Origin: Pseudomonas frederiksbergensis
GTDB lineage: Bacteria > Pseudomonadota > Gammaproteobacteria > Pseudomonadales > Pseudomonadaceae
Length of the DNA stretch: 64,000 bases
Direction of reading: 5' to 3'
Assembly (NCBI RefSeq): GCF_003732665.1
Contig: NZ_MOBP01000006.1
Span: forward strand, 124,001 to 188,000
Part shown: piece by piece, positions 18,086-27,220 of the stretch
How the letters are laid out: the number at the start of each line of letters is the position of its first letter
Position numbering within the stretch: position 1 is the first letter of the stretch
Notes under the pieces: model-generated
What the model saw: the letters and a program-made list of their open reading frames with translations, nothing else
Told to the model about the DNA's origin: nothing
Databases searched by the model: none
Position numbers and translations under genes: made by a program

Positions 18086-19066
18086 TTACGCCGCGCCGTC
18101 GAGGAATTGCTCGGCGTAGTGGCAAGCCACCTGGCGGTTATCCAACGGCCGCAGCAATGGTTCTTCAGTACTGCAGCGCTCGGTGGCGTACGGGCAGCGC
18201 TTGTGGAAAGCGCAGCCGGACGGTGGGTTCAGCGGGTTAGGCAACTCGCCGACGATCTTGATTTTCGGCTTGTTCGGGTCCGGGTGAATGGTCGGGGTGG
18301 CCGACAGCAACGCCTGGGTGTACGGGTGCAGCGGGCGCTCGTAGATGTCGTTCTTCGGGCCCATTTCCACCGGGCGACCGAGGTACATCACCATCACGTC
18401 ATCGGCCACGTGCTGGACGACTGCCAGGTTGTGGGAGATGAACACGTAGGCGGTGTTGAACTCTTGCTGCAAGTCCATGAACAGGTTCAGCACCTGGGCC
18501 TGGATCGACACGTCGAGCGCTGAGGTCGGTTCGTCCGCCACCAGCACTTTCGGTTGCAGCATCATGGCGCGGGCGAGGGCGATACGCTGGCGCTGACCGC
18601 CGGAGAACATGTGCGGATAACGCTGGTAGTGCTCAGGACGCAAGCCCACCTGCTTCATCATCGCCTGGACTTTCTCGCGACGTTCGGCGGCGGACAGATT
18701 GGTGTTGATCAGCAGCGGCTCGCCGAGCTGGTCACCGACTTTCTGCCGTGGGTTCAACGAGGCGTACGGGCTCTGGAACACCATCTGCACGTCTTTGCGT
18801 AGTTGCTTGCGCTGAGACTTGTCAGCACCGGCGACTTCTTGCCCGGCGATTTTCAAGGAACCGGAGGACGGCTCTTCGATCAGCGTCAGGGCCCGGGCCA
18901 GGGTGGATTTGCCGCAACCCGATTCACCGACGACGGCGAGGGTCTTGCCGGCTTCCAGTTCAAACGACACACCGTTCAGGGCGCGCACGGTCGCATGGCC
19001 CTTGAACAGGCCACGGGACACTTCGTAGTGACGGGTCAGGTCGCGGGCGGTAAGTACGACGGCCAT
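18086..19066 (-). CDS. dppF: Dipeptide ABC transporter ATPase DppF
   Basis: This 326-residue ATPase has Walker A GESGCGKSTLA, signature FSGGQRQR, Walker B VLVADEPTSALD and the C-terminal oligopeptide-transporter tail with cysteines (GCAFHKRCPYATERC) typical of the DppF/OppF group. It hydrolyses ATP for peptide import with DppD. The ATG overlaps the dppD stop as TAATG, showing coupling. The frame is open upstream to 19189, but that region is dppD. It is the last gene of dppBCDF. Confidence 0.94.
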   Translation of the reverse strand: MAVVLTARDLTRHYEVSRGLFKGHATVRALNGVSFELEAGKTLAVVGESGCGKSTLARALTLIEEPSSGSLKIAGQEVAGADKSQRKQLRKDVQMVFQSPYASLNPRQKVGDQLGEPLLINTNLSAAERREKVQAMMKQVGLRPEHYQRYPHMFSGGQRQRIALARAMMLQPKVLVADEPTSALDVSIQAQVLNLFMDLQQEFNTAYVFISHNLAVVQHVADDVMVMYLGRPVEMGPKNDIYERPLHPYTQALLSATPTIHPDPNKPKIKIVGELPNPLNPPSGCAFHKRCPYATERCSTEEPLLRPLDNRQVACHYAEQFLDGAA

Positions 19067-20034
19067 TACGCCACCTCCTGGTTCAGCGGGTAGAAGCAGC
19101 GGGCGAGGCTGTTGCTTTTCGGATCGAGGGTCGGACGCTGCGTGCGGCAGTTGTCTTGCACGTACGGGCAGCGCGGCGACAGCAGACAACCCTGCGGACG
19201 GTCATAACGACCCGGAACGATGCCCGGCAAAGTAGCCAGGCGTGTGGCGCCGAGGCTGTGTTCCGGAATCGCCTTGAGCAGCGCTTCGCTGTACGGGTGT
19301 GCCGGGATGTCGAACAGTTGCGGCACTTGACCGACTTCCACCGCTTGACCGGCATACATCACGCACACGCGCTGAGCGGTTTCGGCCACGACCGCGAGGT
19401 CGTGAGTGATCAGCACCAAACCCATGTTCTGCTCTTTCTGCAGGGCCAACAGCAGGTCCATGATCTGCGCTTGAATCGTTACGTCCAACGCCGTAGTCGG
19501 TTCGTCGGCGATCAGCAGTTTCGGTTCGCCGGCAATCGCCATGGCGATCGCAACACGCTGGCTCATACCGCCGGACAGTTGGTGCGGGTAGGCGTCCATA
19601 CGGCTGGCGGCGCCCGGGATTTCGACTTTTTCCAACAGCTCGATGGCACGCTTGCGCGCTTGCTTGCCGGACATTTTCAGGTGCAGGCGCAGCACTTCTT
19701 CGATCTGGAAACCGACGGTGTAGCTCGGGTTCAGCGCGGTCATCGGGTCCTGGAAGACCATGGCCAGGTCTTTGCCGACGATTTGCCGACGCTGACGGTT
19801 GCTGAGCTTGAGCATGTTCTTGCCGTCGAAATTCAGGGCGTCGGCAGTGACGATGCCCGGATGCTCGATCAGGCCCATCAGCGCCATCATGGTCACGGAT
19901 TTACCCGAACCCGACTCGCCAACGATGGCCAGTACTTCGCCTTTGTCCACGGAGATGTCGAGGCCATCGACCACCGGCACGGCAGTGGCGTCGCCGAAGC
20001 GAACGTTGAGATTCTTGATTTCTAGCAGTGACAT
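19066..20034 (-). CDS. dppD: Dipeptide ABC transporter ATPase DppD
   Basis: This 322-residue ATPase has Walker [11 protein letters not shown], signature LSGGMSQR, Walker [13 protein letters not shown] and the Cys-containing oligopeptide tail ([15 protein letters not shown]). The ATG at 20034 follows gaggagattcaa. It works with DppF beneath the DppBC channel. The 10-base gap to dppC and overlap with dppF place it in one operon. Confidence 0.94.
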   Translation of the reverse strand: MSLLEIKNLNVRFGDATAVPVVDGLDISVDKGEVLAIVGESGSGKSVTMMALMGLIEHPGIVTADALNFDGKNMLKLSNRQRRQIVGKDLAMVFQDPMTALNPSYTVGFQIEEVLRLHLKMSGKQARKRAIELLEKVEIPGAASRMDAYPHQLSGGMSQRVAIAMAIAGEPKLLIADEPTTALDVTIQAQIMDLLLALQKEQNMGLVLITHDLAVVAETAQRVCVMYAGQAVEVGQVPQLFDIPAHPYSEALLKAIPEHSLGATRLATLPGIVPGRYDRPQGCLLSPRCPYVQDNCRTQRPTLDPKSNSLARCFYPLNQEVA

Positions 20035-20044
20035 TTGAATCTCC

Positions 20045-20962
20045 TCAGGCGGCGTTCTTGAGTTTCGGGTCCAGCGCATCGCGCAGGCCGTCGCCCATCA
20101 AGTTGATTGCCAGCACGCTGAGCAAAATGGTCAGACCAGGCAGGCTTACCACCCACCAGGCGCGTTCGATGTAGTCGCGAGCCGAAGCCAGCATGGTGCC
20201 CCACTCAGGGGTTGGCGGTTGTACGCCAAGGCCCAGGAAGCCCAGGGCCGCGGCATCGAGAATCGCCGAGGAGAAGCTCAAGGTCGCTTGAACGATCAGT
20301 GGCGCCATGCAGTTTGGCAGCACGGTGACGAACATCAGGCGTGGCAGGCCGGCACCGGCGAGGCGGGCGGCGGTCACGTAGTCGCGGTTCAGTTCGCCCA
20401 TCACCGCGGCGCGGGTCAGACGAACATAGGACGGCAGGGACACCACGGCGATGGCAATGATGGTGTTGATCAGGCCAGGGCCGAGGATGGCGACAATCGC
20501 CACGGCCAGCAGCAGGGACGGCAGGGCCAGCATGATGTCCATCAGGCGCATGATGGTCGGGCCGAGCACGCGCGGGAAGAACCCGGCGAACAGACCCAGC
20601 AGGATGCCCGGAATCAGCGACATCACCACCGACGACAAACCGATCAGCAGGGACAGGCGCGAACCGTTGATCAGGCGCGACAGCAAGTCACGACCCAGTT
20701 CATCGGTGCCGAGCAGGAACTGGATTTGCCCGCCTTCCAGCCAGGACGGCGGGGTCAGCAGGAAGTCACGGTATTGCTCGCTCGGGTTGTGCGGGGCAAC
20801 CCACGGCGCGAAGATCGCGCAGAAAATCACCAGCAGCATGAACATCAGGCCGGCGACGGCACCTTTGTTCTTGGAGAAGGCTTGCCAGAATTCTTTGTAC
20901 GGGGACGGGTACAGCAGGCTTTGATCGACTGCTACCGATGGAATTGGAGTGGTCATGGTCAT
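20045..20962 (-). CDS. dppC: Dipeptide ABC transporter permease DppC
   Basis: This inner-membrane permease of about 305 residues has an OppC-type N-terminal helix ([23 protein letters not shown]), [21 protein letters not shown] and an EAA-type loop ([31 protein letters not shown]). The ATG at 20962 was preferred because it follows gctgagatcatc 7 bases beyond the dppB stop. An ATG at 20956 is almost as good, and the frame runs open to 21001. Confidence 0.93.
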   Translation of the reverse strand: MTMTTPIPSVAVDQSLLYPSPYKEFWQAFSKNKGAVAGLMFMLLVIFCAIFAPWVAPHNPSEQYRDFLLTPPSWLEGGQIQFLLGTDELGRDLLSRLINGSRLSLLIGLSSVVMSLIPGILLGLFAGFFPRVLGPTIMRLMDIMLALPSLLLAVAIVAILGPGLINTIIAIAVVSLPSYVRLTRAAVMGELNRDYVTAARLAGAGLPRLMFVTVLPNCMAPLIVQATLSFSSAILDAAALGFLGLGVQPPTPEWGTMLASARDYIERAWWVVSLPGLTILLSVLAINLMGDGLRDALDPKLKNAA

Positions 20963-20969
20963 GATGATC

Positions 20970-21980
20970 TCAGCGCTGGTGACGAATGCGTGGGTTGGCA
21001 AAGCCGTAGAGGATGTCCACTACGAAGTTGACCACAATCACCAGGCAGGCGATTAACAGGATGCCGTTTTGCACCACGGGATAATCCCGTGCGCCAATGG
21101 CTTCGATCAGCCATTTGCCGATGCCGGGCCAGGAGAAGATGGTTTCGGTCAGGACCGCACCGGCCAACAGCGTGCCGACTTGCAAGCCGACCACGGTCAG
21201 GACCGGGATCAATGCGTTGCGCAGGCCGTGCACGAATACCACGCGGGCCGGCGACAGGCCTTTGGCGCGGGCGGTACGGATGTAGTCTTCACGCAGCACT
21301 TCGAGCATCGAAGAACGGGTCATCCGCGCAATAACGGCCAGCGGGATGGTGCCGAGCACGATGGCCGGCAGGATCAGGTGATGCAGGGCGTCGAAGAATG
21401 CACCGACGTCATCGGCCAGCAGGGTGTCGATGAGCATGAAACCGGTGCGTGGCTCGATGTCATAGAGCAGGTCGATCCGCCCGGATACCGGGGTCCAGCC
21501 CAGGCTCACCGAGAAGAACATGATCAGGATCAGGCCCCACCAGAAGATCGGCATCGAATATCCCGCCAGGGAGATGCCCATCACCCCATGGTCGAACAGG
21601 GATCCTCGCTTGAGTGCCGCGATCACCCCGGCCAGGAGGCCCAGGACGCCGGCGAACAACAGTGCGGCCATGGACAGTTCCAGGGTCGCGGGGAATAGAG
21701 AGCTGAACTCGGTCCAGACACTTTCACGGGTACGCAGGGATTCGCCAAGGTCGCCATGGGCCAACTTGCCGATGTAATCCAGGTACTGGGCATACAGGGG
21801 TTTGTTCAGCCCCAGGCGTTCCATTGCCTGGGCGTGCATTTCGGGGTCGACCCGACGTTCGCCCATCATTACTTCCACGGGGTCGCCCGGAATCATGCGA
21901 ATCAACGCGAAAGTCAGCAAGGTGATGCCGAAAAACGTGGGGATCAGTAACCCCAGTCGGCGGGCAATAAAACTAAACAT
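20970..21980 (-). CDS. dppB: Dipeptide ABC transporter permease DppB
   Basis: This 336-residue permease opens with FIARRLGLLIPTFFGITLLTFALIRMIPGDPVE, the classic DppB/OppB N-terminus. Its cytoplasmic coupling loop is DYIRTARAKGLSPARVVFVHGLRNALIPVLTVVG, near the end. The ATG follows gaggtactacacaag. It lies 75 bases downstream of the nearest binding-protein gene, with a stem-loop between them that may lower permease expression relative to the binding protein. Confidence 0.94.
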   Translation of the reverse strand: MFSFIARRLGLLIPTFFGITLLTFALIRMIPGDPVEVMMGERRVDPEMHAQAMERLGLNKPLYAQYLDYIGKLAHGDLGESLRTRESVWTEFSSLFPATLELSMAALLFAGVLGLLAGVIAALKRGSLFDHGVMGISLAGYSMPIFWWGLILIMFFSVSLGWTPVSGRIDLLYDIEPRTGFMLIDTLLADDVGAFFDALHHLILPAIVLGTIPLAVIARMTRSSMLEVLREDYIRTARAKGLSPARVVFVHGLRNALIPVLTVVGLQVGTLLAGAVLTETIFSWPGIGKWLIEAIGARDYPVVQNGILLIACLVIVVNFVVDILYGFANPRIRHQR

Positions 21981-22014
21981 CTTGTGTAGTACCTCATCAG
22001 CCGGTTAGGCGTGC

Positions 22015-22042
22015 CTGGCGTCCCTGGAGTCAGGGACGCCGG
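22015..22042 (-). terminator. Stem-loop between dppA-like gene and dppB
   Basis: ctggcgtccctg and cagggacgccgg pair around a short loop. There is no T-run, so it may stabilise the upstream binding-protein mRNA or cause partial termination before dppB, as is common in ABC operons. Confidence 0.5.
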
Positions 22043-22054
22043 GAGTTTTCTTAT

Positions 22055-23650
22055 CTACTTCACCTGGGTGGTGGCGAAGTTATTGGTTGTGAGCGGGCTA
22101 ATGTGATAGCCCTCTACGTTGTTGCGCATTGCGGTAAACATGCGGGTGTGGGCCATGCTGATCCAAGGCTGATCCTGGTTAAAGACCTCTTGGGCTTGCT
22201 CATAGAGCGCTGCGCGTTCAGCGGGGTTCACTTTAGCGCGGGCTTCGTCGATCAGCGTCTGAAATTTCTCACTGCACCAGCGCGCGTAGTTTTCGCCGTT
22301 TTTGGCCGCCTCGCAACTGAGCATAGGCGTCAAGAAGTTATCCGGGTCGCCGTTGTCGCCCGCCCATCCGGCGGAAACCATGTCGTGCTCGCCGTTTTTG
22401 GCGCGTTTGAGCATTTCGCCCCACTCCATGACGCGGATGTCGATCTTGATCCCGACCTTGGCCAGGTCAGCCTGCATCATTTGTGCGCCGAGCATCGGGT
22501 TAGGGTTGGTCGGGCCGCCGCCGTTACGGGTGAACAGGGTAAACGTGGTGCCTTCCGGCACGCCGGCTTCCTTGAGCAGGGCGCGAGCCTTGTCCAGGTC
22601 ACGTGGCGGGTTGGTCAGCTTGTGGTTGTAGCCCAGCAGGGTGTCCGGGTACGGGTTGACCGCCACGGTGGCGTTGCCTTTGCCGAACAGCGCGTTGACG
22701 TAGGCTGCTTTGTCGAAAGCGATGTCGATCGCTTTACGCACCCGCACGTCGCTCATGTACTTGTGGGTGGTGTTCATGGCGATATACGAAACGGTCATCG
22801 CGTTCAGCTCATCGACCTTCAGGCTCGGGTCTTTCTTGATGCTCGGGATGTCATCCGGTTTCGGATACAGCGCGATCTGGCACTCATTGGCCTTGAGCTT
22901 TTGCAGGCGCACGTTGTTGTCGGTGGCGATGGCCAGGATCAACGCGTCGGCCGGTGGCTTGCCACGGAAATATTCCGGGTTGGCCTTGAACCGTACCTGG
23001 GCGTCCTTGGCGTAGCGCTGGAAGATGAACGGGCCGGTGCCGACTGGCTTGTTGTTCAAATCGCCAGTCTTGTTGGCCTTGAGCAACTGATCGGCGTACT
23101 CGGCGGAGTAGATCGAGGAGAAGGCCATGGCGATGTCGGCCAGGAACGGTGCTTCGCGGCGGGTCAGGGTGAAAGTGACGGTGTTGTCGTCCACTTTCTC
23201 GACGCTTTTGAGCAGTTCCTTGAAGCCCATGCTTTCAAAGTACGGGAAGCCCACGCTCGACAGTTTGTGCCATGGGTGATTCGGGTCCAGCTGGCGCTGG
23301 AAGCTCCAGACCACGTCGTCGGCATTCATGTCGCGGGTCGGCTTGAAGTATTCGGTGGTGTGGAACTTGACGCCTTTGCGCAGGTGGAACGTATAGGTCA
23401 GACCGTCTTCGCTGATGTCCCAGGAGTCGGCCAGTGCCGGAACCACTTCGGTGGTGCCGGGCTTGAAGTCCGCCAGGCGATTGAAGATGGTTTCGGCCAC
23501 CGCATCGGCTGTGACTGCAGTCGTGTACTGGACCATATCGAAGCCTTCCGGACTGGCTTCGGTGCAGACCACCAGGGGTTTGGCCGAGACGCCAACAGCG
23601 ACACTCAGCAACGCGGCAGCGATGGCCGCACGTAGGGGAAGCATTTTCAT
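22055..23650 (-). CDS. dppA: Dipeptide-binding periplasmic protein (dppB-proximal)
   Basis: This 531-residue SBP family 5 protein has a signal peptide (LRAAIAAALLSVAVGVSA). The mature N-terminus is KPLVVCTEASPEGFD, and typical DppA features are VRKAIDIAFDK and AGWAGDNGDPDNFL, the latter contacting the peptide termini. The ATG at 23650 follows gagggttcttg. It is the only one of the four binding proteins placed directly before dppBCDF, and is the most diverged from the other three. The position matches DppA4 of P. aeruginosa from memory. Confidence 0.9.
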   Translation of the reverse strand: MKMLPLRAAIAAALLSVAVGVSAKPLVVCTEASPEGFDMVQYTTAVTADAVAETIFNRLADFKPGTTEVVPALADSWDISEDGLTYTFHLRKGVKFHTTEYFKPTRDMNADDVVWSFQRQLDPNHPWHKLSSVGFPYFESMGFKELLKSVEKVDDNTVTFTLTRREAPFLADIAMAFSSIYSAEYADQLLKANKTGDLNNKPVGTGPFIFQRYAKDAQVRFKANPEYFRGKPPADALILAIATDNNVRLQKLKANECQIALYPKPDDIPSIKKDPSLKVDELNAMTVSYIAMNTTHKYMSDVRVRKAIDIAFDKAAYVNALFGKGNATVAVNPYPDTLLGYNHKLTNPPRDLDKARALLKEAGVPEGTTFTLFTRNGGGPTNPNPMLGAQMMQADLAKVGIKIDIRVMEWGEMLKRAKNGEHDMVSAGWAGDNGDPDNFLTPMLSCEAAKNGENYARWCSEKFQTLIDEARAKVNPAERAALYEQAQEVFNQDQPWISMAHTRMFTAMRNNVEGYHISPLTTNNFATTQVK

Positions 23651-23684
23651 CAAGAACCCTCTGCAATCGGTGGAACAGATAAAA

Positions 23685-23721
23685 GCCGAACGGCCGACTC
23701 ATCATGAGTCAGCCGTCGGCG
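23685..23721 (-). terminator. Intrinsic terminator after the OpdP-like porin
   Basis: The arms gccgaacggccgactcat and atgagtcagccgtcggc form a long, slightly imperfect stem followed on the minus strand by TTTTATC. It separates the porin gene from the next binding-protein gene, so the latter is reached by read-through or by its own promoter. Confidence 0.7.
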
Positions 23722-23729
23722 GGTGTTTT

Positions 23730-25142
23730 TTACAGGATGTTGAACGGGATGGTGGTCACGAGACGGAACTCGTTGATGCTGCCATCCGCCTGGTTTTCGC
23801 TGGCGCGGTGAGTGGTGTAGGTCGCGCGGATAGTGGTCGCTTTCAGCGGACCGCTCTGCACGGCGTACGAACTGCCGATGCCGTATTCGTAATGGTGTTC
23901 GCCGTCCATGTTGCGCACGTCGTAGGCGGTGCCGGTGTAGTGAGTACCGTCGATGCCCCAGCCGCGAGCCTGGTAGATGTTGAACTTCAGGCCTGGCACG
24001 CCGTATTCAGCCATGTTCAGACCGTAAGCGATCTGGAACGATTTTTCGTTCGGGCCGTTGAAGTCGGACAGCAGGGAGTTGGCCAGGTAGATGCCGTTGG
24101 TTTCGTGCAGGTAGTCGAAGTACTCGTTACCGTTCACTTCCTGGTACGAGAAGGTCAGGCTGTGGGCCTGGTGCGTCAGGCCGAACGACAGGGAGTAGGT
24201 GTCGTTGTCGATTTCGCCCATTTCTTTTTTGCCGGCATCGACGGTTTTGTAGTAGTTCAGGCCGGTGGTCAGGCTCAGGACCGAGCTGTCGCCCAGTTCA
24301 TGGGTGGCGCCGAAGTAGTACTGGTTCCAGAAGTCTTCAACCTGGGAAGCGTAGAGGCTGGTCTTCAGGCTTTTCAGCGGCTGGTAGTTCAGGCCGACGA
24401 TGTTGACGTGGTCGGTTTCAGCGCCGTTGTTGGTGTATTCGGAGCGGAATTTCGACAGGCTTTCTTCGGTACGCGGGGATACGCGGTCGAACGTGCCGGC
24501 GTCGAACGACAGGTTGTTCAGCTCTTCGCTGTGAAGGCTTACACCTTGAAAACTCGACGGCAGCGGACGGTTGCCGATGTTGTCGACGATCGGGGTGCTG
24601 AAGTTCTGGCGACCGGCGGTCAGGGTGGTGTTGGACACACGGAACTTGACGTTGGCCAGGCCCAGTTTGCTCCACTGACCTTGAGCGTCGCCGCCTTCGG
24701 TGGTCAGGGTACGGTTGTTGCCCGCGCCAGGACGGGAACCCGGTGCGCCACCATTGTTGGACGCCAGGTCCTTGCGATCACGGTCCAGTGCGACGGCGTT
24801 GTAGACCGCCAATTCAGTGCTGACACCCACGGTGCCCTGAGTGAAACCGGAGCTGAAGTTGACGATGGTGCCCTGAACCCAGTTGATCCGGCGATCAGTC
24901 GGCGTTGCTACACCGTCTTTGCGGTAGGTGAAAGTACTGCCGCGTTTCAGTTGCTCGTTGGCGTACCAGTTACGGGTGGTGCCTTTGATCGTCGAGCCTT
25001 CGAGGAAGCCGGTTGCATCGGCTTGGGCGCTGGAAGTATTGACCGTAACCGGGGTGTATTCCTGGCTCTGGGATTCCGCGTACGCCGTGGCGGTGATGCT
25101 GCTGATGGCCAAGGCCAAGATCGCGGTGCTGCTCAGTTTCAT
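23730..25142 (-). CDS. opdP: OprD-family outer-membrane porin (OpdP-like)
   Basis: This 470-residue porin has a signal peptide (SSTAILALAISSITATAYA). The mature start contains ATGFLEGSTIKGTTRNWY, and the OprD-family signatures RTEESLSKFRSEYTN and HHYEYGIGSSYAVQSGP are present. The C-terminus is VTTIPFNIL rather than the usual terminal Phe. OpdP takes up glycine-glutamate and other dipeptides across the outer membrane. Its place inside the dpp locus, flanked by binding proteins, matches that role. The ATG follows aaggagcttcaccc. Confidence 0.9.
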   Translation of the reverse strand: MKLSSTAILALAISSITATAYAESQSQEYTPVTVNTSSAQADATGFLEGSTIKGTTRNWYANEQLKRGSTFTYRKDGVATPTDRRINWVQGTIVNFSSGFTQGTVGVSTELAVYNAVALDRDRKDLASNNGGAPGSRPGAGNNRTLTTEGGDAQGQWSKLGLANVKFRVSNTTLTAGRQNFSTPIVDNIGNRPLPSSFQGVSLHSEELNNLSFDAGTFDRVSPRTEESLSKFRSEYTNNGAETDHVNIVGLNYQPLKSLKTSLYASQVEDFWNQYYFGATHELGDSSVLSLTTGLNYYKTVDAGKKEMGEIDNDTYSLSFGLTHQAHSLTFSYQEVNGNEYFDYLHETNGIYLANSLLSDFNGPNEKSFQIAYGLNMAEYGVPGLKFNIYQARGWGIDGTHYTGTAYDVRNMDGEHHYEYGIGSSYAVQSGPLKATTIRATYTTHRASENQADGSINEFRLVTTIPFNIL

Positions 25143-25272
25143 GGGTGAAGCTCCTTTCTTTCTTTTTTTTAATGCCGGTCTTTTTTGGTGATCCGGCTAT
25201 TTGGTTTGAACTCATTGCGCGCATCGCAAACGTTTGCTGTAGGCCTGATTGGCGAATTAAGGCAATACGCTT

Positions 25273-25299
25273 GCGTGAGGACGGAATCCGTCCTCAGCG
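25273..25299 (-). terminator. Stem-loop after the dppA-like gene
   Basis: gcgtgaggacgga and tccgtcctcagc pair almost perfectly with a one-base loop core, so the true loop must be slightly larger. It lies 17 bases beyond the stop codon and has no T-run. It may be an mRNA-stabilising hairpin. Confidence 0.45.
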
Positions 25300-25315
25300 T
25301 TGTTCGGCTTTTCGG

Positions 25316-26917
25316 TTATTTTTCTATGCTGACACCCGAGAACACGTTGCGGCCAAAAGGGCTCACCTTGAACCCTTCGATTTTGGCGCTTAACGGCTGG
25401 TTGACCGTCGAGTGAGCAATAGGCGTGATCGGCACTTGCTGCTTGAGCAATTGTTGTGCCTGTTTGTAAAGCACGGTGCGCTGGTCACGGTCGGTGACGA
25501 CCTTGGCCTGCTTGACCAGCTTGTCGTAAGCCGGATCACACCACATGGAGTAGTTGTTGCCGCCAATGGCGTCGCAGCTATACAGCGTGCCCAGCCAGTT
25601 GTCCGGGTCCCCGTTGTCACCGGTCCAGCCGATCAGGCTGACGTCGTGCTCGCCATTCTTGGTGCGCTTGATGTACTCGCCCCATTCGTAGCTGACGATC
25701 TTGACCTTGAGGCCGATTTTCGCCCAATCCGCCTGGAGCATTTCAGCCATCAACTTGGCGTTGGGGTTGTACGGGCGCTGGACCGGCATGGCCCAGAGGG
25801 TGATTTCGGTGCCTTCCTTCACGCCGGCAGCCTTGAGCAATTCCTTGGCTTTTTCCGGGTTGTAGGCGGCGTCTTTAATGGTTTCGTCGTAGGACCACTG
25901 GGTCGGCGGCATGGCGTTGACCGCCAACTGCCCGGCGCCCTGGTACACGGCGTTGAGAATGCTTTGCTTGTTGACGGCCATGTCCAGCGCCTGACGCACT
26001 TCGAGCTGGTCGAACGGCTTGTGCCGCACGTTATAGGCGATGTAGCCGAGGTTGAACCCCGGCTTCTCGATCAGCTTGAGTTTCGGGTCGTTCTTCAGGG
26101 CGGTTACATCAGCCGGGCGCGGATGCAGGGTGATCTGGCATTCGTTGGCCTTGAGTTTCTGCACCCGCACCGAAGCGTCGGTGTTGATGGCGAAAATCAG
26201 GTTGTCGAGCTTGACCCGGCTCGGGTCCCAGTACTGCTTGTTGCCGCTGTAGCGGATGTTGGAATCTTTCTGGTAGCTCTTGAACACGAACGGCCCGGTG
26301 CCGATCGGCTTCTGGTTGATGTCGCTCGGCTTGCCCTCGGCCAGCAGTTTGTCGGCGTATTCGGCGGACAGGATGGCGGCGAAGCTCATGGCGATGTTCT
26401 GGATGAACGCGGCGTCCACGCTATTGAGCGTCATGACCACGGTCAGCGGCCCGGTCTTCTCGACCTTGGCGATGTTCTTGTTCAGGCTCATCCCGTTGAA
26501 GTAAGGGAACTCCGTCGGATAAGCCTTACGGAAAGGTTGCTGTGGATCGAGCATGCGATTGAACGTGAACAGCACGTCATCGGCGTTGAAATCGCGGGTT
26601 GGCGTGAAGTAAGGCGTGGTGTGGAACTTCACCCCTTCGCGCAGGTGAAAGGTGTAGGTGAGGCCGTCTTCGGAAATATCCCACGTGGTGGCCAGGCCCG
26701 GTACGACATTGGTCGCGCCTTTTTCAAACTCTGCCAGTCGGTTGTACAGCGGCTCGGCGGCGTCGTTATCGGTCGCAGTGGTGTACTGCGCCGTGTCGAA
26801 ACCGGCGGGGCTGCCTTCAGAGCAGAAGACCAGGCTGTTGTTGGCGGCCTGGCTGATGGAAGTGGCGGCCAACAGGCCGGTGCCCAGCAATGCGGATAAA
26901 ACCAAGGTATGGCGCAT
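25316..26917 (-). CDS. Dipeptide-binding periplasmic protein (DppA paralogue)
   Basis: This 533-residue SBP family 5 protein has a signal peptide (MRHTLVLSALLGTGLLAAT). The mature start is NNSLVFCSEGSPAGFDTAQY, and it contains VRQALDMAVNK and GWTGDNGDPDNWLG. It is much closer to the two upstream paralogues than to the dppB-proximal one; all three share KPIGTGPFVFKSYQKDSN or near variants. The ATG at 26917 follows tagggagcgtt; an in-frame start at 26947 has no support. It corresponds in position to DppA3 of P. aeruginosa, which also precedes opdP. Confidence 0.9.
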   Translation of the reverse strand: MRHTLVLSALLGTGLLAATSISQAANNSLVFCSEGSPAGFDTAQYTTATDNDAAEPLYNRLAEFEKGATNVVPGLATTWDISEDGLTYTFHLREGVKFHTTPYFTPTRDFNADDVLFTFNRMLDPQQPFRKAYPTEFPYFNGMSLNKNIAKVEKTGPLTVVMTLNSVDAAFIQNIAMSFAAILSAEYADKLLAEGKPSDINQKPIGTGPFVFKSYQKDSNIRYSGNKQYWDPSRVKLDNLIFAINTDASVRVQKLKANECQITLHPRPADVTALKNDPKLKLIEKPGFNLGYIAYNVRHKPFDQLEVRQALDMAVNKQSILNAVYQGAGQLAVNAMPPTQWSYDETIKDAAYNPEKAKELLKAAGVKEGTEITLWAMPVQRPYNPNAKLMAEMLQADWAKIGLKVKIVSYEWGEYIKRTKNGEHDVSLIGWTGDNGDPDNWLGTLYSCDAIGGNNYSMWCDPAYDKLVKQAKVVTDRDQRTVLYKQAQQLLKQQVPITPIAHSTVNQPLSAKIEGFKVSPFGRNVFSGVSIEK

Positions 26918-27183
26918 AACGCTCCCTACTTTTTTAGTGTTTAACAATGAGCCGCCGTCCCGTCCAGGGACGTAGAGGCTTCATTGATCTCAAACCATGA
27001 CGCTTCGCAAACCGTGGGCCCACGTATGTACTGGTCAGATCCCGACGGTATGAGCCATGGGTCCGGCAGTAAATACGAAAAGTCTGAGCCCTTTGTAGGA
27101 AAAGCCGACGCGTCCGAAACCTCTGCTGTGGTACGCAGCGGCTTTGACTGTCAGTAAATTCCTACTTTTCCGGCAGATAAAAG
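26918..27183. other. Intergenic gap upstream of a dppA paralogue
   Basis: About 266 bases without an open frame. It should hold the promoter for the binding protein at 25316-26917. A pair of partly inverted segments, gtaggaaaagccgacgcg and ttcctacttttccg, is present at about 27095-27172 and may form secondary structure. No regulator site is recognised. Confidence 0.35.
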
Positions 27184-27214
27184 CAGCGGCGACGTTAAAC
27201 ACGTCGCCGCTGCC
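27184..27214 (-). terminator. Intrinsic terminator after the second dppA paralogue
   Basis: A perfect 12-bp stem gcagcggcgacg / cgtcgccgctgc with a 7-base loop is followed on the minus strand by TTTTATC. It lies 7 bases beyond the stop codon, so this binding-protein gene is its own transcription unit. Confidence 0.9.
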
Positions 27215-27220
27215 AAAATC

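Noticed and set aside
22103..23635. 510-codon plus-strand frame opposite the dppA gene
   Set aside because: The same pattern occurs opposite all four binding-protein genes, caused by GC-rich codon use. There is no start context or recognisable domain.
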